Below, one piece after another: positions 25,727 to 33,948 of a stretch of DNA of 42,599 nt. This DNA comes from an uncultured Bacteroidales bacterium. Its GTDB lineage: Bacteria; Bacteroidota; Bacteroidia; Bacteroidales; Muribaculaceae. Position 1 is the first letter of the stretch; the number at the start of each line of letters is the position of its first letter. The position numbers were made by a program, and so were the translations under genes. The notes under the pieces were generated by a model. That model was not told the origin of the DNA. It saw only the letters and a program-made list of their open reading frames with translations, and searched no databases. Location of the stretch: positions 1 to 42,599 of the forward strand of contig CADAZN010000032.1 in assembly GCA_902792435.1 (NCBI GenBank). The letters run 5' to 3'.

Positions 25727-25757
25727 TTTGTGGTTATGGGAAAAACTTGTAATTTTG
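25727..25757 (+). promoter_or_regulatory. Promoter of the WG-repeat-like lipoprotein
   Basis: TTTG at 25727-25730, 19 bp, TAATTTTG at 25750-25757. Confidence 0.7.
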
Positions 25758-25797
25758 TAGTTTGAATTTGATTAAAACAAAACACAAACATACTATA

Positions 25798-27384
25798 ATG
25801 AAGAAATTTTTGGTAATGATGGCTGTGGTAGCGACAGTGATGTCGCTGGTATCGTGCAGCCAGGAGAAAAGTATCTATCAGCAAGAAACAAAGTATCTTC
25901 CAGTGCTCTTGCAGGGTAGTAAAAAGTGGAGCATCCTTAACGTAGAAACTGGACAGCTGGTGGCGAAAGACGCATTCAGCGAGGCACCATCACCAGTTGT
26001 TGACGACATGTTCTGGGTGTTCAACGACAATGGCCGCATCGACTTCTATAATGTTGCCGACTGCAAGAACAAGGTTAATAAAGAAGTGTATGGCAGCGCC
26101 ACATGCTTCAGCGACGGATATGCCATCGTGAGCAAACCCGGCGAGCCACTTCAAATCATTGACAAAGAGTGCAACACCGTTGCCAAGCTGTCGCCAAGTT
26201 TCCTCACCGCATCATTGTTCAGCCACGGCAGAGCCGTTGTTCACACCGATATGGACCAATATGGATACATCGACGTGAAGGGCGACACAGTGATTAAAGC
26301 CAACATGGGTTATGCCGCAGGCTTCAACGAGGACAATGTAGCCCTGGTGTCGTTCAGCTCTGCTTCCGACAGCGCCAAGGTGCTTTCCGTAATCGACAGC
26401 AACGGCAAGAAGCTCTATGACCTTGACTCCGAAAAATATCAAATCATCACTCCATTCTACCGCATGGGTGTGCTTGTTGTAGCCAAGAAAGACTCCCTTG
26501 TGTGCCTCGACCGCAATGGCAAGGAGGTTAAGAACCCACTCGAGACCCCCAAGAAGGTTAAAGATGGCGGCTATCGCGACCGTGTGTATGCCGGCGACGG
26601 TAAGTATATGGTTGTCAAGGGTGACCGCATGGGTCTCGTTGATAAGGAGAACAATGTGCTCATTCCTTTTGAATATAAATTCATCCAGAATATATCATCA
26701 ACAAGATATGTGGTGGGCAAAGACAGCGTTATGCTGCTTGTTGACGATCACGGCAAACAAGTGGGTAATGCAAAATTTGTTGACTTCAAGCCATTTAACT
26801 CCGAGGCGCAAGCTTTGAGGGGATACATCAACATGGAGGTCACTGCAGCCAACCTGCTGAGCTTCATCGACGAAGACATGGTGTGCTTCGCCAAGAAAGG
26901 CTCCACTCTTATGGACTTGAACCAACTTGTGGGCGTACAGCCAGCACAATATGTGGGCATGAAGCAGATTGACCGCCCGCTGCCACCGTTGTTCTGCAGC
27001 TACATCTTCGACAGCGAGATAGCGTCGCTCTCTACTTCGGCACCAGCAGCTACCGACAGCCTATCGGCACCTAGCCTGAGCAACGACACCGTGCCCGCCC
27101 TCTCGGCTGGACCAGTAGCAGAGTTTAACTACAATGCCAAACTGCGCGGCGTGAGCATGAGCTTCCTCGTGCTAGAATGCGCACCAGGCACCGAAGAGGC
27201 TTTGTTAAAGATTATGAGCAACGCCATGGGCAGCAAGGGCTTCAAGCTCAATCCCGACGGCACGTTCACCAGCGAAGCCGGCACCGCAGTGGTGATGGGC
27301 TATGAGAATGGCATTTTCAAGCTCAACTACTACTTCAACCCCGACGAGATGAAGCCTCTCCCCCGCAAGAGCCGCTCGATTTAA
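25798..27384 (+). CDS. WG-repeat-like lipoprotein
   Basis: The protein has 528 residues when started at the ATG giving MKKFLVMMAVVATVMSLVSC, a lipoprotein signal with lipobox LVSC. An earlier in-frame ATG at 25762 lies very close to the promoter and adds a charged extension, so it is rejected. The mature protein carries successive ~45-residue repeats of the WG/KWG type: KWSILNVETGQLVAKDAF, RIDFYNVADCKN, QYGYIDVKGDTVIKANMGYAAGF, RMGLVDKENNVLIPFEYKFI. These are expected to form a beta-propeller-like fold. A Ser/Pro/Ala-rich linker (~425-450) leads to a separate C-terminal domain of about 80 residues. Likely periplasmic or at the outer membrane; ligand unknown. It is monocistronic. Confidence 0.85.
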   Translation: MKKFLVMMAVVATVMSLVSCSQEKSIYQQETKYLPVLLQGSKKWSILNVETGQLVAKDAFSEAPSPVVDDMFWVFNDNGRIDFYNVADCKNKVNKEVYGSATCFSDGYAIVSKPGEPLQIIDKECNTVAKLSPSFLTASLFSHGRAVVHTDMDQYGYIDVKGDTVIKANMGYAAGFNEDNVALVSFSSASDSAKVLSVIDSNGKKLYDLDSEKYQIITPFYRMGVLVVAKKDSLVCLDRNGKEVKNPLETPKKVKDGGYRDRVYAGDGKYMVVKGDRMGLVDKENNVLIPFEYKFIQNISSTRYVVGKDSVMLLVDDHGKQVGNAKFVDFKPFNSEAQALRGYINMEVTAANLLSFIDEDMVCFAKKGSTLMDLNQLVGVQPAQYVGMKQIDRPLPPLFCSYIFDSEIASLSTSAPAATDSLSAPSLSNDTVPALSAGPVAEFNYNAKLRGVSMSFLVLECAPGTEEALLKIMSNAMGSKGFKLNPDGTFTSEAGTAVVMGYENGIFKLNYYFNPDEMKPLPRKSRSI

Positions 27385-27527
27385 TAATGGTATTACCAGG
27401 CTTAATATCTATTCTCAGCAAGAATATACAATGTGATTTGGCATACTTTTTGCAGAGATAAAATCAAAGGCACAAGCCTTGTGTGAGTTTATTACTTAAT
27501 TACTTAACTCTTTAACACCTTTATATT

Positions 27528-27803
27528 ATGTCTTGCATTAGAGTAATATTGGCCATAATCTTTCCACCGCTGGCTGTGGTGGACAAGGGTTGCGGATCAT
27601 TTCTAATCACTTTCATCCTCACTTGCTGCGGATGGGTGCCAGGAGTAATTGCCGCTCTAGTGATTCTCAACAACGATAAAGGCGACAAGGGCAACTACAA
27701 ACAAGGTTACAACCAAGGCTACAACCAAGGTTATAACCAGGGACAGCGTAGCAACTTCTACGGCAACCAGCAGCAACAAAACAGCGGTTGGCAAGGATGG
27801 TAA
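27528..27803 (+). CDS. Pmp3/YqaE family small membrane protein with NQGY repeats
   Basis: This 91-residue protein begins with the Pmp3/YqaE/UPF0057 pattern: MSCIRVILAIIFPPLAVVDKGCG, then FLITFILTCCGWVPGVIAALVIL, giving two membrane helices (residues ~3-20 and 24-47). Family members are linked to membrane potential and stress. The C-terminal tail holds three perfect YNQGYNQG-type repeats from a 12-bp tandem repeat (about 27703-27741) and is Gln/Asn-rich. It is 13 bp upstream of the Fur-family gene, so they are probably co-transcribed. I saw only a poor -7-like box (TACTTTTTG at 27444-27452). Confidence 0.88.
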   Translation: MSCIRVILAIIFPPLAVVDKGCGSFLITFILTCCGWVPGVIAALVILNNDKGDKGNYKQGYNQGYNQGYNQGQRSNFYGNQQQQNSGWQGW

Positions 27804-27816
27804 AGCCTTAGGTATT

Positions 27817-28284
27817 ATGGGCCCTATGATCAACGACAACGCAATTAAGATGCTGGAACAACGTGGCATCAAGCCTACCGCGGTGCGCATTCTTGTGCTC
27901 CGCGAGATGCTTGCGTGCGACAGCGCTTTCTCGCTACAGTCGCTTGAAGACAGGCTCGACAGTGTCGACAAGTCGACCATCTACCGCTGCATCACCTTGT
28001 TTCTCACTCACCACCTATTGCACGCCATTGACGACGGCACTGGCTCGTTCAAATATGCTGTGTGTGACAACACATGCCACTGCGGTGAGGAAGGCGTGCA
28101 TCTCGACGACCTGCATGCACACTTCTATTGCGAAGTGTGCCATCGCACGTTCTGCCTGAGCCGCATCAACGTTCCCGTGGTAGCTTTGCCCGGCAATTTC
28201 AAAGTGCATGACATAAACTATGTTCTCAAGGGTGTGTGCCCCGAGTGCAGCTCACATGAGCCGCTCCAAACATCTACACATTAA
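27817..28284 (+). CDS. Fur family metal-responsive transcriptional regulator
   Basis: This 155-residue protein has an N-terminal winged helix (LEQRGIKPTAVRILVLREM, then SLEDRLDSVDKSTIYRCITLFLTHHLLH) and a C-terminal metal-binding dimerisation domain. The latter has HAHFYCEVCHRTFCL and a second CPEC pair, the four-cysteine structural zinc site. This is the Fur superfamily. An additional CHCGEEG segment and the HLDDLHAHFYC region supply possible metal ligands, and the arrangement fits Zur or Fur but does not decide which. Start could be 27817 or the internal ATG at 27826. No Fur box was identified upstream. It follows the Pmp3-like gene by 13 bp. Confidence 0.9.
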   Translation: MGPMINDNAIKMLEQRGIKPTAVRILVLREMLACDSAFSLQSLEDRLDSVDKSTIYRCITLFLTHHLLHAIDDGTGSFKYAVCDNTCHCGEEGVHLDDLHAHFYCEVCHRTFCLSRINVPVVALPGNFKVHDINYVLKGVCPECSSHEPLQTSTH

Positions 28285-28439
28285 CCCCATTTGTCGATAA
28301 AATAATGGCGATTACCCATTTTGGGCATATATAGCAGTCTAAGACATTAAACCTATCTTATTAAAAATGGTCAAAATAGCACGAGACACACTTCTCGTGG
28401 AAACAACAAGAAAATAACAAAAACTAAATACACAACACT

Positions 28440-29939
28440 ATGGAAAGAAAAAGTCTACAATCATTTGCAGTAATAGCCATGACAGCGGCAGCACTTGTTC
28501 TCGCTGTTCCTGGTAACGCCCAAGGACGCCGACCAGGTGGCGGCGGCATGGGTGGCAATCGCCCAAGTAGTTCACAAAGCTCATCGCCGCGCAGCAGCTC
28601 GCCAAGCATGAGTTCATCGCCGCGCAGCAGCTCGCCAAGCATGAGTTCGTCACCGCGCAGCAGCTCGCCAAGCGTGAGCCGTCCTAGCTCTCAAGTGAGC
28701 AACCGTCCTAGCACTCAAAGCGTTAGCAGCCGTCCAAGCACACCAAGCATGGGCAGCCGTCCTAGCACGCAGATAAATAATAACCGTCCAAGTTCGCCAA
28801 GCATGGGCAGCCGTCCCAGCACACCAGTAAACAACAACCGCACCACAAGCTCACCAAGCATGAACACCCGTCCTAGCGGTAATGGTGGTTTCCATGGTGG
28901 AAACGACAACGGTGGCAGCCGTCCAAGCACTGGCGGCAGAACCAACTTTGGCCGTGACAACGCCCGAACAGGTATTGGCAGTCCAACCGTGAGCGGCAGT
29001 GGAGTTAACAACGCTCGCCCAAGCGATCAGTTCAACCGCGGCACCAGCCGTCCTGGTGGCAGCAATCGCCCCGGTGGAAACGACCGTCCAGGCGGAAACG
29101 ATCGCCCAGGTGGAAACATGGGTGGTGGCAACAATGGCGGTAACCACGGAGGTAACAACGGTGGCAACTATCGTCCCGGTGGAAATAACGGTGGCAACCA
29201 CGGCGGCAACTACCGTCCCGGTGGAAACCAAGGTGGCAATTACCGCCCAGGTGGAAACAACGGCAACCATCGTCCCGGTGGAAACCATGGCGGAAACATG
29301 GGACATCGTCCTCCCGCACACCACGGCATCAACCACGGCGGACCTCGCCCCGACTACAACCGCTATCGCTGGCACGACAGTTTCCGTCCACGCGGACCAC
29401 GCGACCGCTGGTATGACTACTATCGCTACAATCGCTGGAGCTGGAGAGCTCCCATCGCTCCCCCTCTGCGCCCCTGGCGTCCACGCGTAATCTGGTACTA
29501 TCGTCCTATCATCCCCACTGGATATCGCATCTATGCTTCGGCACCATTGATTACCGGTGTACTGGGACTTGAGTTCGGCACCCTGCTTGATGCATCACTC
29601 AACTACCTCTACTACAACGGATATAGCATCGACGGATATCAGGACAATGTAGTTTACCTGCGCGACGTGAACATGATGGGTTACAGCTGGCCCGATGTAA
29701 TGCTACAGTATAATGACGCTGGAGGTTTGTGCTACGCTGAGTTTGTCACCTCTTCAAGCTATCAAGACAACTACCGCTTCAACGACATCTATAGCAGCCT
29801 GTGCGCAACCTATGGCACACCTATCAATAGCGGAAACGGTTACTTCTCTTGGTACGGCGGCAGCCAAACTGGCTTCATCAATCTAAACTTCGCCTACGAC
29901 AACGGCCGCTACTACACTGTAATGACCCTAGGAGCATAA
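28440..29939 (+). CDS. Secreted RPGGN-repeat protein with a conserved C-terminal domain
   Basis: This 499-residue protein has a signal peptide (cleavage near GNAQG, residue ~28). A long low-complexity region follows: three 11-residue SSPRSSSPSMS repeats, then NRPS-type repeats (residues ~80-150) and about a dozen (N/D)RPGGN repeats (~198-300). It is rich in Gly, Asn and Arg and has no Cys. From residue ~320 it becomes Trp/Tyr/Arg-rich (RWHDSFRPRGPRDRWYDYYRYN). It ends in a folded domain (~370-499) with YRIYASAPLITGVLGLEFGTLLDASLNYLYYNGY and a terminal YTVMTLGA. The positively charged disordered region suggests binding to nucleic acid, polysaccharide or the cell wall, but this is inference. 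Monocistronic, with a terminator downstream. Confidence 0.85.
   Translation: MERKSLQSFAVIAMTAAALVLAVPGNAQGRRPGGGGMGGNRPSSSQSSSPRSSSPSMSSSPRSSSPSMSSSPRSSSPSVSRPSSQVSNRPSTQSVSSRPSTPSMGSRPSTQINNNRPSSPSMGSRPSTPVNNNRTTSSPSMNTRPSGNGGFHGGNDNGGSRPSTGGRTNFGRDNARTGIGSPTVSGSGVNNARPSDQFNRGTSRPGGSNRPGGNDRPGGNDRPGGNMGGGNNGGNHGGNNGGNYRPGGNNGGNHGGNYRPGGNQGGNYRPGGNNGNHRPGGNHGGNMGHRPPAHHGINHGGPRPDYNRYRWHDSFRPRGPRDRWYDYYRYNRWSWRAPIAPPLRPWRPRVIWYYRPIIPTGYRIYASAPLITGVLGLEFGTLLDASLNYLYYNGYSIDGYQDNVVYLRDVNMMGYSWPDVMLQYNDAGGLCYAEFVTSSSYQDNYRFNDIYSSLCATYGTPINSGNGYFSWYGGSQTGFINLNFAYDNGRYYTVMTLGA
28581..28679 (+). repeat. 33-bp tandem repeat, three copies, coding
   Basis: Units start at 28581, 28614 and 28647. The first two are nearly identical and the third has a few changes. 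Each encodes 11 residues (SSPRSSSPSMS), so copy-number change would keep the reading frame. Confidence 0.9.
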
Positions 29940-29967
29940 AACTCTTTTCTATCATACACATAATATC

Positions 29968-30006
29968 TTAGGCATCGCCCTCAAAAAAGGCGATGCCTAA
30001 TCTTTT
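29968..30006 (+). terminator. Intrinsic terminator
   Basis: Perfect 12-bp stem TTAGGCATCGCC/GGCGATGCCTAA (29968-29979 with 29989-30000) followed by TCTTTT. Confidence 0.88.
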
Positions 30007-30021
30007 AGGTGCGGTTTTAAT

Positions 30022-30053
30022 GTTGTGGGGCGGGCAGCGATGTTGTTACTTTG
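30022..30053 (+). promoter_or_regulatory. Host-type promoter of the terminase gene
   Basis: GTTG at 30022-30025, 20 bp, TTACTTTG at 30046-30053. There is one mismatch in the -7 box. It lies just before the ATG at 30072. Confidence 0.6.
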
Positions 30054-30071
30054 TCGATAAAAAGTAACTTC

Positions 30072-32075
30072 ATGGAAAACACCAACAATAATATAATACC
30101 ACAAGAGCACAATGATAACACAAGTTCTGCTGATCAAGAGCAGGAGCCCAGCTTTGAGATTGACCGACTGACTGTTGAGGAAATTATCGCTATCAACCTG
30201 GAGCGCAAAACTGCGTTGCAAGACAGCTACGACCCCATTGCCGGCATCGGGTGCTGTGGGCCGCGCGTGGAACGAGAATTGAGGCTGGACGGCGAGATTC
30301 AGGGCAAGTTTCTCATCCCGCAGTCGATGGCCGCGGAGCTAGACTCTAATCCATGTAGCAGCATGGAGCAATGGCAACGACTTCGCATCAAGCACGACTT
30401 TGAGTACTGGTGCGCCACCTGCGTCACAATCCTCGACAAGGTGAGTGGCCGCCTCCAGAACATGGTGCTCAACAAACCACAACGCCGCGTGCTGCGTGAG
30501 CTGGAGAAGCAGCGTCTCGACAACAAGCCGTTGCGACTCATCCTCCTCAAGGCTAGGCAATGGGGCGGAAGCACATTGGTGCAAATCTATATGGCATGGA
30601 TACAGTTAGTGCTGAAAAGCAACTGGAACAGCCTCATTTGTGGACATCTGCACCAAACCTCACAAGCCCTGAAGGCTATGTATCGGCGGGTATTGCGCAA
30701 CTATCCCAAGCACCTCACCGACGATGGCAATAAGGTTGCGCTCAAAACATTTGAGGGATGCGCCAACGTGCAGCAGCTAAGTGGCAGCGATTCGCTAGTT
30801 ATCGCTGGCTCGGCCCAGAGCCAGGATGCCATCAGGGGCTATGACGTGAAGATGGCGCACCTGAGCGAGGTGGCCTACTGGCCATGCACCAAGCTACATT
30901 CTCCCGAAGATGTGATTCGCTCCATCGCCGGCTCTATTCCCATGGAGCCGCTCACCATGATAGTGCTGGAGTCCACAGCCAATGGTGTGGGCAACTACTT
31001 CCATCAGGAATGGCTACGCAGTAAGTCTAAGATGAGCGACAAGGCTGCGGTGTTTGTGCCTTGGTATGAAATAGAAATCTACCGCATGGAGGTTGCCGAT
31101 GTTTCGCTGCTCATTGCCGAAATGGACAACTATGAGAAATGGCTGTGGGAAAGCTGTGGATGCACCCTTGAGATGATAAACTGGTATCACCACAAGCGCA
31201 AGGAATACCCCACCCAGAGCCTAATGGCTGCCGAATTCCCCAGCACCGACATTGAGGCCTTTACCAGCACTTCCAACAAGGTGTTTGCCACCGAGATTAT
31301 TGATCGAATGCGTCACGGCAACGTCAATCCAATGCAACGTGGCGACATGGTGGCTCGAGGAACCAAAACCCTTGAGAGTGTAGACTTTGTCATCAACGAT
31401 GCTGGGCCAATGGAGTTATGGAAACGTCCCGTGCCATCGCGATTCCGCAACCGATATGTAGTGGTCGTAGATGTAGGAGGACGCAGCGACAATAGCGACT
31501 GGTCGGTAATAGCAGTCTTCGACCGGAATCTCGACACTGGCGATGACAACAGGCAAAGTCGTCCCGAAGTGGTGGCACAATGGCGCGGACACCTCGACCA
31601 CGACGAGCTAGCATGGAAGGCGGCGCAAATAGCATTCTACTACAACAAAGCCTTGCTGGTGTTTGAGAGCAACACCCTCGAATGTGAGGGAGATGTAGGG
31701 AACTTGATATTCCAACAAATCAAAGCGGTGTATCCCAACCTCTACCACCGCAAGGGCGACGATGGTCAAAAAGGAGAGCCCAAACCAGGATTCCAAACCA
31801 ACAAGAAAACCAAGCAGAGCGCTATCTACAACCTTATCGCCTATGCGCGCGACGGCTCATATATAGAGCGAGATAAAAAAGCTGTCGACGAAATGGCGTT
31901 CTACGAGCTCAAGCCCAACGGCAAGGGATATGGAGCACGAAAGGGGAAGCACGATGACATCCTCATGACTCGAGCCATCGGGCTCATGCTTATCGAGGAG
32001 ATGCGAGTGAACGAAGGTCGCTCAAGAGCAATCAACCCCAACTACTTTGTCAACAATCTACATCTGTCGTTTTAG
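30072..32075 (+). CDS. Phage-type terminase large subunit, orphan
   Basis: This 667-residue protein starts at ATG 30072 (a TTG at 30051 overlaps the promoter and is rejected). Terminases pump DNA into phage capsids and cut it. The ATPase half has a terminase-style Walker A, KARQWGGSTLV (160-170), a Walker B region MAHLSEVAYW (261-270) and a coupling motif IVLESTANG (297-305). The nuclease half has RNase H-like motifs: VVVVDVGGRSDNSDWS (Asp 467), LLVFESN (Glu 532) and KHDDILM (Asp 628/629). All catalytic residues are present. The ~100-residue N-terminal part is unfamiliar. No portal, capsid or tail gene lies next to it: neighbours are the RPGGN protein and a phosphodiesterase. It has a host-type promoter. 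It may be a prophage relic, or a domesticated gene kept under selection; the intact active sites favour the latter. Confidence 0.88.
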   Translation: MENTNNNIIPQEHNDNTSSADQEQEPSFEIDRLTVEEIIAINLERKTALQDSYDPIAGIGCCGPRVERELRLDGEIQGKFLIPQSMAAELDSNPCSSMEQWQRLRIKHDFEYWCATCVTILDKVSGRLQNMVLNKPQRRVLRELEKQRLDNKPLRLILLKARQWGGSTLVQIYMAWIQLVLKSNWNSLICGHLHQTSQALKAMYRRVLRNYPKHLTDDGNKVALKTFEGCANVQQLSGSDSLVIAGSAQSQDAIRGYDVKMAHLSEVAYWPCTKLHSPEDVIRSIAGSIPMEPLTMIVLESTANGVGNYFHQEWLRSKSKMSDKAAVFVPWYEIEIYRMEVADVSLLIAEMDNYEKWLWESCGCTLEMINWYHHKRKEYPTQSLMAAEFPSTDIEAFTSTSNKVFATEIIDRMRHGNVNPMQRGDMVARGTKTLESVDFVINDAGPMELWKRPVPSRFRNRYVVVVDVGGRSDNSDWSVIAVFDRNLDTGDDNRQSRPEVVAQWRGHLDHDELAWKAAQIAFYYNKALLVFESNTLECEGDVGNLIFQQIKAVYPNLYHRKGDDGQKGEPKPGFQTNKKTKQSAIYNLIAYARDGSYIERDKKAVDEMAFYELKPNGKGYGARKGKHDDILMTRAIGLMLIEEMRVNEGRSRAINPNYFVNNLHLSF

Positions 32076-32194
32076 CCGCTAGCATTTTAAGCTCGGAAGC
32101 CCATCCATTTGTGATAAAAAACAAGCAAATCGCCAAGAAAAACATTAAATTCACAGAAAAAATAAGAAAAAAATGATATTTTTTAGGCAAAATG

Positions 32195-32225
32195 TTTGTT
32201 TTTTAAAAAATAATATATAAATTTG
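32195..32225 (+). promoter_or_regulatory. Promoter of a candidate small RNA
   Basis: TTTG at 32195-32198, 19 bp, TAAATTTG at 32218-32225, with no convincing gene downstream before two terminators. Confidence 0.7.
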
Positions 32226-32231
32226 CAACGT

Positions 32232-32352
32232 ACTAAAGAATTCATAAGAGAATCTTTGTGTAAAAGACGCTCTTTCATGATAAAGAAAAATAGTTGTTTT
32301 ATAGATAATTGTGTATTTAAGGAACGGGGCAGTCGTGAGACTCTCCCTTTTT
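32232..32352 (+). ncRNA. Candidate ~120-nt small RNA
   Basis: The strong promoter at 32195-32225 would yield a transcript from about 32232 to an intrinsic terminator at 32326-32352. The interval holds only a short frame of 44 codons from 32278 (MIKKNSCFIDN...), which runs through both terminators and looks non-coding. The 5' part is A/U-rich and mostly unstructured, which fits a trans-acting small RNA. The rest of the 343-bp gap between the terminase and phosphodiesterase genes holds A-rich sequence and a second terminator. Confidence 0.55.
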
Positions 32353-32355
32353 CTT
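32326..32355 (+). terminator. Terminator of the candidate small RNA
   Basis: Stem GGGGC-AGTC / GACT-CTCCC around a GTGA loop, followed by TTTTTCTTTTT. Confidence 0.7.
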
Positions 32356-32367
32356 TTTCCAAAAACC

Positions 32368-32400
32368 AAAAAAGCCTCGATTTTCATCGGGGCTCTTTTA
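32368..32400. terminator. Bidirectional terminator
   Basis: Stem GCCTCGAT/ATCGGGGC with a TTTC loop, preceded by six A and followed by TCTTTT, so it can act on both strands. On the minus strand it follows the phosphodiesterase gene. Confidence 0.8.
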
Positions 32401-32418
32401 TCTTAATGTGAGATAGAT

Positions 32419-33630
32419 TTAGAATTGTGGTGGGGCCACTTTGAGCATGTCACCCACTTCTTGAAGGCTGCCGTCGTTAGGCTCGGGGTTGATGCCCAAC
32501 AGGTAGGCCAGCAAAGGATAGATGCACACGTTGCGGAAGGTGCCAGGCCTTACATAGCCAACCTTGAAGTCGGGGCCTATGGCACGGAAGCCGACGAGCA
32601 TGTCGCTCATTGTTGGATCCCATCCGTGTTGGCCATTAATCACCTTGTTATTGTTGCGGAAGCACCATCCCACATCGGGGAGCACCACCACGTCACCCAT
32701 ATTCTTGTTAGTGCCGTAATGCAAGTACTCGGGGAGTTCTCCCTTCTTCCATGCTTTAATGTGGTCAACCCCCTTGAGCGCGTTGACGATTGAGTCGGCA
32801 TACTCAGGTTTGGTTGTGTAGATAAGTGCCGGGCTATCGCCATCAAAGTGCTTTACCCACTCCTTCTTGACGTAGTCTTCGCTATTTACCACACGCACTT
32901 CGCTACACCAAGTCATGCCATGATCGCCAGCAATAATGAGATTCACCTTGTTGCCAATCTCGGGCAGAGCCTTGATGCGTGCCCACATGGTCCACAACAG
33001 CGAGTCCATGCCCTCGGCCACTCGGCGAGTCTTCTTGGTGATGGGGCCATAGCTGTGAGCTGTGTGGTCGGGCTCCTCAAAGTAGCACATTATCAAGTGA
33101 GGACGCTTCGCCTCGGGCATACTCAGCAACTCGATAACGCGGTTCACACGTTCTTGAGGTTTGAGCAGCGGTCTCTTGGCATAGTCCTGCCAGTAGGTGG
33201 GATACTCACCCTTGATTTTCACGTCACTTCCCACCCAATAGACTGTAGCGGTCTTCACGCCTTGACGCTTAGCAGTGAGCCAAATGGGGTCGCCACCATA
33301 GTGCTCTCCCTTGCGTGCCTCATCGCCACCTATTTTATATTTGCCTCCATTACCAGTCCTGAATGTGTTGGCAATAATTCCGTGGTGGTCAGGATAAAGT
33401 CCCGTAGCCAGAGTGTAGTGGTTGGGGAACGTCTTGGTGGGGAACGAAGGCTGCATCACCGCTTTCACGCCCTCACGTGCCAGTCGGTCGAAGAATGGCA
33501 TGTCGAAGCACTCGGCGTAGTCCCAACGCAGTCCGTCGCACGAAACAATCACAGTGTAGGTGTCATTACCCGCTGCCCAGGCAGCAACCGCCAGCATTGA
33601 AGCCAGCATCAGGTTGAGAAGTCGTTTCAT
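32419..33630 (-). CDS. Type I phosphodiesterase/nucleotide pyrophosphatase (alkaline phosphatase superfamily)
   Basis: The protein has 403 residues from the MKRLLNLMLASMLAVAAWAAG signal peptide; an in-frame ATG four codons upstream is less likely. The mature enzyme has the ENPP/NPP two-zinc site: VSCDGLRWD (metal Asp), PTKTFPNHYTLATG (nucleophile Thr), FEEPDHTAHSYGP (Asp and His ligands), AGDHGM (Asp-His) and a late NGQHGWDP (His). It would hydrolyse phosphodiester or pyrophosphate bonds of nucleotides or lipids in the periplasm. Length is normal for bacterial NPPs and nothing is missing. It has its own promoter and is monocistronic. Confidence 0.92.
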   Translation of the reverse strand: MKRLLNLMLASMLAVAAWAAGNDTYTVIVSCDGLRWDYAECFDMPFFDRLAREGVKAVMQPSFPTKTFPNHYTLATGLYPDHHGIIANTFRTGNGGKYKIGGDEARKGEHYGGDPIWLTAKRQGVKTATVYWVGSDVKIKGEYPTYWQDYAKRPLLKPQERVNRVIELLSMPEAKRPHLIMCYFEEPDHTAHSYGPITKKTRRVAEGMDSLLWTMWARIKALPEIGNKVNLIIAGDHGMTWCSEVRVVNSEDYVKKEWVKHFDGDSPALIYTTKPEYADSIVNALKGVDHIKAWKKGELPEYLHYGTNKNMGDVVVLPDVGWCFRNNNKVINGQHGWDPTMSDMLVGFRAIGPDFKVGYVRPGTFRNVCIYPLLAYLLGINPEPNDGSLQEVGDMLKVAPPQF

Positions 33631-33656
33631 AGTTATAATCACTTTATTATTTTGTG

Positions 33657-33687
33657 CAAAGATAGGAAAAAGTTATCAGTTTTCAAT
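33657..33687 (-). promoter_or_regulatory. Promoter of the phosphodiesterase gene
   Basis: On the minus strand ATTG (33687 to 33684), 19 bp, TATCTTTG (33664 to 33657), 27 bp before the chosen start codon. The remaining gap to 33948 holds CAGTTATCAG-type microrepeats, a doubled TCGCAAAGT (about 33750 and 33773) and the next promoter. Confidence 0.65.
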
Positions 33688-33851
33688 TGTTAGTTATTAG
33701 TTTTTTCTAAGATTAAAAATATCACGTTCAGTTTGTGAGTGTCATCTCGCAAAGTTGCAGCTGATGGTGTCGCAAAGTCGCGCAAGCGCGGTGTGTTTTT
33801 ATTATATAGTGGGATGGGGAAATGGTAAAATTCTTAAAAAGTGTTAAGAAG

Positions 33852-33884
33852 TTTGGAGAAAAGGGATGCTTTGATATACCTTTG
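33852..33884 (+). promoter_or_regulatory. Promoter of the ABC-GntR operon
   Basis: TTTG at 33852-33855, 21 bp, TACCTTTG at 33877-33884. The start site falls inside the palindrome at 33886-33909. Confidence 0.75.
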
Positions 33885-33885
33885 C

Positions 33886-33909
33886 AGTGTACTAGTTAAG
33901 TAGTACACT
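33886..33909 (+). promoter_or_regulatory. Palindromic operator, probably for the operon's own GntR/YtrA regulator
   Basis: A perfect 9-bp inverted repeat, AGTGTACTA-N6-TAGTACACT, sits across the expected transcription start. YtrA-type GntR repressors are reported to bind inverted repeats with GTGTA/TACAC arms. The regulator at 35826 is of that type, so autorepression of the operon is likely. Confidence 0.75.
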
Positions 33910-33948
33910 AATAAAGTTATTTTTTAACCATCAAAATATATCAGTATT

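Noticed and set aside
28851-29375. Overlapping antisense frames in the RPGGN-repeat gene
   Set aside because: They are composition artefacts of the GGTGGNAAC repeats; the sense frame has a signal peptide and a conserved C-terminal domain.
32223-32411. 62-codon frame in the terminase-phosphodiesterase gap
   Set aside because: Its start lies inside the promoter and it reads through two terminator hairpins. A non-coding RNA is more likely.
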